Shown: positions 56,514-64,000 of the stretch, piece after piece
Position numbering within the stretch: position 1 is the stretch's first letter
Layout: every line of letters starts with the position of its first letter
Assembly (NCBI GenBank): GCA_900088475.1
Contig: FLMG01001570.1
Span: forward strand, 187,030-251,029
DNA length: 64,000 nt
Source of the DNA: Hyphochytrium catenoides
Lineage: Eukaryota > Sar > Hyphochytriomycetes > Hyphochytriales > Hyphochytriaceae
Reading direction: 5' to 3'
Translations under genes and position numbers: made by a program
The notes under the pieces: model-generated
Seen by the model: only the letters and a program-made list of their open reading frames with translations
Told to the model about the DNA's origin: nothing
Databases searched by the model: none

Positions 56514-58724
56514 ATGAAGCTCAAGAGGTTTCTCCTGCGCTACTATCCCCCAGGTGTGCACGTTGAAGCAGAAAGAGAGTTTATCTACGCACCGTGAGCA
56601 TTGACCTCTTCCCTCTGTCTATAGGTATTATACTAGAATATGAACTTCGGGACAAGACACGAGAGATGAAGACCATCGACCTGTTGCACTTAACAGCAGA
56701 GTACGTCTGACACCCTAGCTCCCATTACTCTAGCGTCAATACTGACTGGTTGACCGCAGAACGGACATCGATGTTCTGACCAACCAGATTGTGTTTGAGG
56801 AGCCGCTTATCTCAGAGAACAGAAAGCCCCAGTTGCGCAAGCTGTTGTCAAGTGAGTTTACTCCCTCATTTTGCAGCGTGAATCTGCTGGCTCATCGCGC
56901 TGCTTGTACTGGTAGAGCTGATTGAGAAGATTGACTCGAATGAAAGCAACGACTTTTACCTCTTCAAGATACTGCGGGCTCACATTCTCCCCCTCACAAA
57001 CTGCGCCTTTAATAAGAGCGGAGACAAGTGAGTGCTCCTAATGTTGCTTGTCTGCCATCCTCACCTTCGGGTGTCCCTTGGCTCACCTTTCAGTGCTCTC
57101 TCCTCCACCCCTTTCCTCTCTCTTTCTTCCCTGTTCTCTCGTTTTGCGCATAAGATCCCGCGTCTATTCAGTTGCGGTTCACTTCTTTTCCTGAGTTGCT
57201 GTGGCCCAGGGTTTGGCCTGCTATTCCCTCTTCACTTCGTGCTTGTAGTCCGTTCCTTCCACTGACGGCTTAAACGGGCCAGGTTTATTACTGGTAGCTA
57301 CGATCGTACTTGCAAAGTGTGGGACACCCAGACTGGAGACGAGTTGTTGACTTTGGAGGGCCATAAGAACGTTGTGTACGCAATCGCCTTCAACAACCCC
57401 TATGGGGACAAGATCATCACTGGATCCTTTGATAAGACTTGCAAGGTGGGCGGTTGTATTGTTCTCTCGTTGATGTTTATCAGTCAAATTATAAGTGGCC
57501 TGTCAATGGTGTGTCGAGTCTGCCTCCCAGTAGCTTTTGATGGGCTTCTGTCCGCACTCCTATCCTCGCTTCAGTCAAATTTTCACTCCTTTGACTCGTC
57601 ATTTCTATGTTCCAGCTCCTCCTAAATCTCTTTCGGGTCTGATAAATGTCGTTGTGCAGCTGTGGAATGCTGAGAATGGGCAGCTGTATCACACCTACCG
57701 TGGCCATGCCACAGAGATAGTCTGCCTTTCCTTCAACCCTCAAGGTACCACCATCGCTACTGGCTCAATGGACAACACAGCCAAGCTGTGGGACGTAGAG
57801 ACGGGGGCTGAACTTCACACACTCCTGGTATGAACTGGTTTGCAGCGTCTAAATAAACGTCAAAGGATTGACACTGGTTCAATAGGGACACACTGCGGAG
57901 ATTGTTAGTCTTAATTTTGACTCTCATGGAGATCGGATTATCACGGGCTCGTTTGATCACACTGTGAAGGTCTGGGACGTCAAAAGCGGAAGGTGAGTAG
58001 CTCCTGCACTGCTGCTCGATGCAGCGGCAATAACTAAGTCTCCCCGCATCAGATGCATACACACTCTGTCAGGGCACCATGGCGAGATTTCTAGTACCCA
58101 GTTCAACTATACAGGAGACCTCTGCCTCAGTGGCTCTATTGACCGCACAGCCAAGATCTGGGACGTCGCCAGCGGGCAGTGCGTGCAAACACTTCGCGGT
58201 CATAATGACGAGATACTGGATGTTAGCTTCAACTGCACAGGCTCAAGATTAGTAACTGCATCTGCTGACGGGACCTCACGGGTGTACAACACTATGACCG
58301 GTGCCTGTCAGGCAATTCTCATAGGCCATGAGGGAGAAATTTCCAAGGTAGGTAGGCCTTCTGCCTTCCGCTAATTACTTTTGAAGCCTTTCCTCCGACA
58401 AGGCATAGCTTGCCCCTACTGTTCAGGATAGCCATCTAATCAATGCCATCTCCCAGGTCTGCTTCAATCCTCCGGGATCTAAGATAATGACCGCCAGCAG
58501 TGACAAGACGGCAAGAATCTGGGAAGTGGAGACGGGAGATTGCTTGCAGGTAACACATGAGTTCACATGGCACGTCGCGAGTGATAGCTCCTCGTCTAAA
58601 GAAGTACTGCTTTCAGGTGCTAGAGGGGCATACAGATGAAATTTTCAGCTGTGCATTCAATTATGAGGGCGACACAATCATTACAGGGTCAAAGGATAAC
58701 ACCTGCAGAATCTGGAAATGCTAA
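56514..58724 (+). CDS. DAW1: Dynein assembly factor with WD repeats (DAW1 / WDR69 / ODA16)
   Basis: About ten exons, complete. DAW1/ODA16 is an adaptor that links outer dynein arms to the intraflagellar transport machinery. Starts [13 protein letters not shown], the near-invariant N-terminus of the family, followed by [20 protein letters not shown] and [16 protein letters not shown]. Eight WD40 blades follow: [130 protein letters not shown]-type blade near 58470-58530, and [20 protein letters not shown]. Ends CRIWKC at TAA 58722-58724. Introns are short GT-AG and fall between or within blades. Fourth cilium gene in the window. Confidence 0.96.
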
Positions 58725-59964
58725 AGCAGACATAGCTGCGAGCTGGCAGAGAGCAACTATGATGAAAATTGCCTAACAATAAATCTGCCACAATACTCCT
58801 GCCGTCCATTGCGCCCCAGAGTTTGGGGTCTGCTCGGGTTATTCTTCATTGGAGCACGTGCATTAAATCTTGAAATGATCCAATTCTTCCTTCCAAGATT
58901 GACACCGGTTGATCATCCTGCCAAGGTCTCTCCTTTTCAGCTAGTGACCTGACATGGGGGATATCACATCCCAAACGCTACCATCGCAAAGAGTGAGACG
59001 ACAGCGCTCTTCTTCTATTCAACACTAACCTACCTATGGTCCGGGGCGCTCTGTAGTCCTACGTAAACTGTCAAAGGGATGGCGCCCCAGTATACAATGG
59101 GCTTCAAATAGCTCAGCGCAGTCCCCGTAATGCTCTGAAGGGTTGACTTGGAAACAACGGCCCCCATGGCTCTTTCAAGTAGCAAAGCGCAAACACACCT
59201 TTCTGTCGTTGTTGCCCAGCTGAACGTTTAGGTATGCTGATTGAGCTCTCGTTCTGGGCTTTCTTAGCTTCTGGGAGGCAATGATTGAGTCTTCAGAATG
59301 CAGTCTGCAGTCTGTCTCACAGAGCTCAGCTTCTCATCGCATTCACAGCTTCCAGCGGCCAGCGAAAGTTTGCCATGTGTGATGTTGTTGTTAGGTTCTT
59401 CCGTGCAGATGCCTAGCTTTATTGACCCTGTTCGTCTGTTCCGTCGGCTCTGATGGCTGCTGTTGGTTTGAGGCAGAGCATCATGTACACCGTAGTATTT
59501 GATTTAGTCAACATAAGAAAGCTGTTGTTTGTCTGTTTGCTGTACCAGAAGCCGAATCTCAATACTTGTACAGAGTAAAGCACCGAGATATTCCCCTGGA
59601 CTTTAGCTGTGGGGCTTGGGGCAGAAGGTGAAGAAGCAATAGAAGCGGCGAGAGATCTGCAGGAGCGATGCGGCGCCAGGGATGAGAGTAGAAGAGGAGC
59701 CTGCCAAGCTGATGAGGGACCGATGATGCTCAGCAGCAAGCTCAGGCAACTAACTCAGGGCCCGACGTCGAGAGAACCAAGACATATCAGCTGTAAGGAC
59801 GGGAACCAGCTTGCGAGACGAATCTTCCACCTGCTTGTGTGACGAAGGCTGCTGCGTCAAAGGACAGTACGAGACTTCTAGATACTCCGACAACATAGTG
59901 CGGACCAGGTCTACCTGGGCCAAGAGAACATCTCCTGAAAGGCTACTAGCCTTTATAAAGAACC
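58725..59964. other. Intergenic DAW1-PRPF31
   Basis: 1.2 kb with the DAW1 3' region and the PRPF31 promoter. Open frames at 59419-59739 (-) and 59609-59842 (+) overlap each other, lack a proper start, and show no motif. A 16-nt string (AGAGTTTGGGGTCTGC) near 58815 also occurs near 18566. Confidence 0.45.
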
Positions 59965-62534
59965 ATGGTAAACGGACCCCACTGCCTGTCTCCCACCCTC
60001 TCTCCGCCTCTGATGTAATCCCAACTCCAGGGTACCCTCGCTGAAACCTTCCTTGGGGACCTTGACGAGCTGGGAGAGAGCTCAGAGGACGAAGAACTCC
60101 TCCCCGAGCAGAAGGATGCGGGTCAGAAGCGGAAGCATTCAGACGTGGATGAGGATGAAGTTATGGAGAATGTTGACGACAAAAGACTCGAGCCCGTGGA
60201 CAATGAGTTGGATAGTGTGCTGCAGAATCTGGGTGCTAGGGGCGTACAAGCCGTGACTTCCCTGAGGAGGTCATCTAAGTTTATTGAGCACATGAAGGTG
60301 AGGGCTCGTCACTTTACCGCACCAGGGCCGCCGCGCTTACTCAGACTGCTGCAGAAAATTCACGACTATACGATGAAGCCTGCGGCGAGAATATCAGGGG
60401 GAGCGCTGCAGGATCATCCGGAGTATAAGCTAATTGTGACCAGCAACCAGCTGCTTACCAAGATTGATGACGAGATAGACGCGGCGTACAAGTTCGTAGT
60501 AGAGAAGTATAACAAAAAGTTCCCAGAGCTTGAGTCTCTCGTGCCGAACCGGCTGGACTACGTCAGAGTCGTGAAGCGAATCGCCAACGAGCTGGTACGT
60601 CTCTCTTCCTAGAGTAGCTTGCTGTGGTCCACGTTATCAACATCTCACAAGATCTCTGCCTCTCTCTGGCCTATGTTGGGCCCCTCCAATGCTTATACGC
60701 TATCTACGTGTATTTTTCAATGTTGGCGACGCTCGTCTCTTCCGGTGCGTTTCCCATTGCAAGCCTGACAAACACCTCGCGTGCAGGACATGACTAAGGT
60801 CGAGCTCAATGACATTCTGCCGAGCACCGCGGTAATGACCGTTTCCATGAGTTCGTCTACCAGCGGCGCTACTCTGTCCGAAGAGGACCTGAAAGAGGCA
60901 ATTGAGGGATGTGATGAAACCTTGGCGCTGGAGAAGGCGCGGAAAGAGGTGAGACATGATCCTCATATTCGTGCGATGTGTTCCTGACTGATGGCAATGT
61001 TCATAGATCTTAACTTTCATAGAGAGCCGTATGGCCTCCATAGCGCCCAATGTTTCTGCCATTGTGGGAACCACCATCGCGGCACAGTTAATTGGACTTG
61101 CGGGCGGCTTGATCAGCCTCTCCAGAATGCCAAGCTGTAATATCCAGGTCTCGAAGGCCGACTTTGCACCAGCTGTGCAGTCCTTACTCTTCAAATCCTC
61201 ACTGTTTCTCGTCCTAGTGGGATCGGCCCCACGACACACTCCCTTAAGGCTGTTCACGTCGCTGCTACCTTCACACTTCTTGATCGTCTCGGTACTGACG
61301 GCTGCTCTCCTGACAGATTCTAGGTCAGCAGAGGAAGAACTTAGGCGGCTTCTCGTCCACAGCTGCCCTCCCGCACACTGGAGTCATCTACCACAGTGAC
61401 GTCGTACAGAATACGCCACCTTACCTCAGGACTAAGGCCTGCAGAGTGGTGGCCGGAAAGTAAGGACGTACCTCCCTTTCACTGCCCTTTCTTCTCTGAC
61501 TCTGCCTTCACTCCTGCTGGTCCTCATGTCTGATCATAACATCTAACATGCTGGGCTTACCGATGCAGAATAACCTTGGCGGCGCGTGTAGATAGTTATC
61601 AGCAGGATAAGAAAGGTAAGCGGTAGCGCCTTTCTTACTATCTTGGCGGGGAGGCTCATGATCTGCGGACGCCTTAAAGGATTGGTGCTAATATGGTCTC
61701 TTCATATCGCTACTCTTCTCTTTATACCTAACAGGGACCGCTGGGCAGGACTTCCGGCAACAGATAGACGAGAAAATAGCGAAATGGCAAGAGCCTGAGA
61801 AGGCGCGGACAAAGAAGGCGCTTCCCCGGCCCGACGATAAGCCGCGAAGGAAGCGAGGCGGGAAGAGGTACCGAAAGATGAAGGAGCGGATGCAGTCAGA
61901 GGTGCGCGAGCAGCTCAATCGGCAGACGTTTGGGTCCATCCAGGAGGAATACGGAGACCATGCTATGGGCGTGGAGTTTGGCATGCTGGGCAAAGAAGGC
62001 TCAGGAAAGATGCGCGTCATGAAAAAGGAGCAAAGACAAAGTAGGTCACAGTTCTGGAATTCCACTTTTTTCCGCTGCCCGTTTTTCTCTCTGTCTTTCC
62101 TTTCTTCCCCTTTCTGTCCCTCTTTTTCTCTGTGGTTCAGTTGTCTCTACCTCCCGAGGCCGCTGCCAACTCCCTGTCCGTCACGCTATACTTGCTCTAC
62201 CCCTCTCTTCTTTTGTCTTTCAATTCTCGGTGTTATTCTCTTTCTCTCTGTACAACTAACAAACCCTCTTCCACGCCCTCTTCCAGACACAAAGAAGCTG
62301 CGGACACTGAACGCGGGCAGCTCGGGCGCTACTTCGGGGCTGGCATCGTCCCTGGCCTTCACTCCTGTCCAGGGCATCGAGCTGGTCAACCCTGAGGCGG
62401 CGCAGGAGAAGATCCGTCAGTTGAACAAACGGTATGAGACATTGTGATCTCGCCCCCACTGATGAACGGGAACTTACTTCTCTCTTTGCAGATACTTTGG
62501 AGACGGAGGTTTTAGCAAAGTGACAAAAAGTTAA
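59965..62534 (+). CDS. PRPF31: Pre-mRNA splicing factor PRP31 (U4/U6.U5 tri-snRNP)
   Basis: About ten exons, complete. PRP31 binds the U4 snRNA-15.5K complex through its Nop domain and holds the tri-snRNP together. The start is ATG 59965-59967, immediately followed by a GTAAAC donor; the next exon begins GTLAETFLGDLDEL at 60033. A 57-nt intron (60298-60354), a multiple of three with no stop, joins FIEHMK to KIHDYTMKPA. Domains: acidic N-terminus; coil FPELESLVPNRLDYVRVVK; Nop domain with SIAPNVSAIVGTTIAAQLIG, LAGGLISLSRMPSCNIQ, ILGQQRKNLGGFSSTAALPH and TGVIYHSDVVQNTP; then AARVDSY, the basic KRGGKRYRKMKER, FGSIQEEYGDHAMG and LAFTPVQGIELVNP. Ends KYFGD-type exon YFGDGGFSKVTKS at TAA 62532-62534. 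All landmark motifs of the family are present in order. Confidence 0.95.
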
Positions 62535-62627
62535 TGAGACGACAAAGCGTAGAGTGTCGCGTTCCGTCATACCATCGTTTCTCTCACTGTCTCACATGGG
62601 CACTCTACCCTCCCCATTGAATATACC

Positions 62628-62660
<33 letters not shown>

Positions 62661-62852
62661 AAGAGGAAAGAAAAGAGAGAAGAAAGAGAGTGTGTGTGTT
62701 GCGACAGAAATCGAGATAGAAAGAAAGAGAAGGACAACCCTGGCCAGAAAGCAAGTTGAAAATGCTGTTTCTTGAAAAGGTTAAGCAGACGGCCATCTGC
62801 TCTAATAAATGACGGTGCTAGTGTACTGTACAGACATCCCGGACCTTCTCTC
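62535..62852. other. Short convergent intergenic region with GA microsatellite
   Basis: Lies between the stops of PRPF31 (+) and OGT (-). A GA dinucleotide run lies at about 62636-62660, followed by further purine-rich DNA to about 62740. Probably both 3' UTRs. Confidence 0.6.
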
Positions 62853-64000
62853 TTACTCCCCACTCCGGACAAGCTTCGTGGCGCTGCCCTCTCTTCCTGT
62901 TTGACCCCGTTTCCGACCCACAATCTTAACATCCTCCTGCTCCCCTCGGTAACCTGGCAACCCTCGATCGCCCTCAGAGCTGCGTACCTCGTTCTGCTTG
63001 ATACTCCGTCCCTGCGTTAATGAACTGGGGAGCGAGGAGGAAACATAGATGGCGGCCCCACCATTAAAAGACGTCGTACTTCTCTGGTCTCCACAACCAT
63101 TGCTCGTCTCTTCCTCCATTTTTTGCTGAACGTTGATGTGATCTGGAGCGAGCCCCTGCTCGTACCTCTCCCACGCAGCCATAATCCCAGCCTCCAGCTG
63201 CCGCACCCAGAGCTGAGTGTCAAAGAGGGGGCAAGAGAGTCTGTTGGACTCAAGCTTCTTTCTGATCTCCCACAGTCGATCCATGTCCAGCGCCAGGGAT
63301 ACCGCGAGCTCCTCATACTCGTCCAGGTCTTGGCATATCAGCTCTGGGACGTCCGCTGCAGTGAGCAGGCTGGCCGCCACTCTTGAGGCCATTCGCTCCT
63401 TCGCCACAGTTATCATCGGCGTGCCACCCCAAAGGATGTCACAGCCAGTCGTGTGCGCATTACACTCTGGTGTGTCCAGGAACAAATCTGCTAGGTATCC
63501 ACGCTTAAGATGCTCCTCCTTAGGCGCGACATCAGTGAAGAGGATGCGCTCAGGGCGAATGCCCCAGGCTGCAGCCTCCTGTCTGATCTTCGTCTCGGCG
63601 ATGGGCGGGAACCTCAAAAGCCAGAGAATAGAGTTGGGCACACGCTTGAGAATGTTCATCCAAGTGCCAAAGGTTTTGGGGTCAATCTTGTACACTTGGT
63701 TGAAGTTGCAGAAGACGAATTTGTCCTCAGGCACTCCATAATGCGTCCGCTTCGGACACTTCTCCAGGTCCAGGACCTCTTGCGAAGACTGCTTATAGTC
63801 GTTCACGAAGTAGCTGTTTGGCATTGAGATTACTTTCTCAGAGTAAAACTTTCTGCTCTCCGGAGGGATGACGATATCGTCAGCCACCATGTACTCGATG
63901 TAGTCGGCGCCTAGAGTACCGCAGAAGCCCATGTAGGAGATCTGGATCGGACAGGGCTTGAGAGCAAAGATCTCGTTCCTGGCTCCCTTAGTATATCCAT
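62853..64000 (-). CDS. OGT: O-linked N-acetylglucosaminyltransferase, C-terminal part (truncated by window edge)
   Basis: Open frame running off the right end of the window; its 5' part, including the expected TPR repeats, is not in view. OGT (glycosyltransferase family 41) attaches GlcNAc to Ser/Thr of nuclear and cytosolic proteins. Visible from the edge: IFALKPCPIQISYMGFCGTL, then VFCNFNQVYKIDPKTF (the Lys is the equivalent of the catalytic UDP-binding lysine), WMNILKRVPNSILWLLRFPP, RILFTDVAPKEEHLKRG, DLFLDTPECNAHTTGCDILW (UDP-binding HTTG), GTPMITVAKERMASRVAASL and a final WERYEQGLAPDHINV. These match the GT-B C-lobe of animal and plant-type OGT/SEC. About 75 further residues after the usual end form a polar, Gly/Ser/Arg-rich tail with no match I recognise. 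No intron is seen in the visible 1.15 kb, unlike the neighbours. Confidence 0.93.
   Translation of the reverse strand, partial: GYTKGARNEIFALKPCPIQISYMGFCGTLGADYIEYMVADDIVIPPESRKFYSEKVISMPNSYFVNDYKQSSQEVLDLEKCPKRTHYGVPEDKFVFCNFNQVYKIDPKTFGTWMNILKRVPNSILWLLRFPPIAETKIRQEAAAWGIRPERILFTDVAPKEEHLKRGYLADLFLDTPECNAHTTGCDILWGGTPMITVAKERMASRVAASLLTAADVPELICQDLDEYEELAVSLALDMDRLWEIRKKLESNRLSCPLFDTQLWVRQLEAGIMAAWERYEQGLAPDHINVQQKMEEETSNGCGDQRSTTSFNGGAAIYVSSSLPSSLTQGRSIKQNEVRSSEGDRGLPGYRGEQEDVKIVGRKRGQTGREGSATKLVRSGE

Noticed and set aside
18563-58830. 16-nt identical string AGAGTTTGGGGTCTGC at about 18566 and 58815
   Set aside because: Only two copies, no extended similarity around them, so not enough to call a repeat family.
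59419-59739. - strand open frame of about 106 codons upstream of PRPF31
   Set aside because: Begins at a non-ATG codon, has no motif, and overlaps a competing + strand frame.

Overview
This window is nuclear DNA from a unicellular, flagellated eukaryote. Most genes are broken by many short introns (about 50-150 nt, mostly GT-AG). Genes lie on both strands only a few hundred bases apart, and there are no operons. Four genes encode cilium or flagellum components, so the organism builds a motile axoneme. The mitochondrial ATP synthase b subunit is of the canonical type rather than the divergent alveolate or euglenozoan type, and a minor-spliceosome protein is present. This fits a stramenopile, cryptophyte, haptophyte or similar protist. 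I cannot name the species; this is inference.

Layout. 0-3.6 kb has no supportable gene. 3.6-6.3 kb (+) is one long uninterrupted ORF for a membrane-anchored low-complexity protein. 7.4-11.8 kb (-) is the axonemal dynein-associated protein DNAI7/IC97, divergent from a tiny RIIa-domain protein at 12.6 kb (+). 13.3-14.0 kb (-) is an acidic unknown. 16.4-17.9 kb (+) is an intronless OS-9/XTP3-B-type ER lectin. 18.7-20.3 kb (+) is ATP synthase subunit b. 20.7-21.5 kb (-) is an STPG/SHIPPO-repeat flagellar protein. 24.1-28.2 kb or further (+) is a roughly 15-exon unknown with an exon-encoded repeat. 29.1-35.7 kb (-) is exportin-4. 36.2-39.4 kb (-) is a BtuF-like binding-protein domain fused to a cysteine-rich DUF5522-like domain. 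40.5-44.4 kb (-) is a coiled-coil protein. 45.5-50.0 kb (-) is a sorting nexin with EH, PX and BAR domains. 51.0-52.3 kb (+) is SNRNP25. 52.5-53.0 kb (-) is a small cysteine-rich conserved protein. 53.6-55.6 kb (+) is deoxyhypusine synthase. 56.5-58.7 kb (+) is DAW1. 60.0-62.5 kb (+) is PRPF31. 62.9 kb to the window end (-) is the C-terminal part of O-GlcNAc transferase.

Functional themes. Cilium: DNAI7, the RIIa protein, the STPG protein and DAW1. Splicing: SNRNP25 and PRPF31. Hypusine/eIF5A: DHPS makes the modification and XPO4 exports eIF5A from the nucleus. ER quality control and endosomes: the MRH lectin and the EH-PX-BAR nexin. The best candidates for something undescribed are the BtuF-like/DUF5522 fusion with its unassigned C-terminal region, the exon-repeat protein at 24.1-28.2 kb, and the long membrane/low-complexity protein at 3.6 kb. 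Exon boundaries were read by eye from splice sites and reading-frame continuity. Homology calls rest on recognised family signatures, not on searches.
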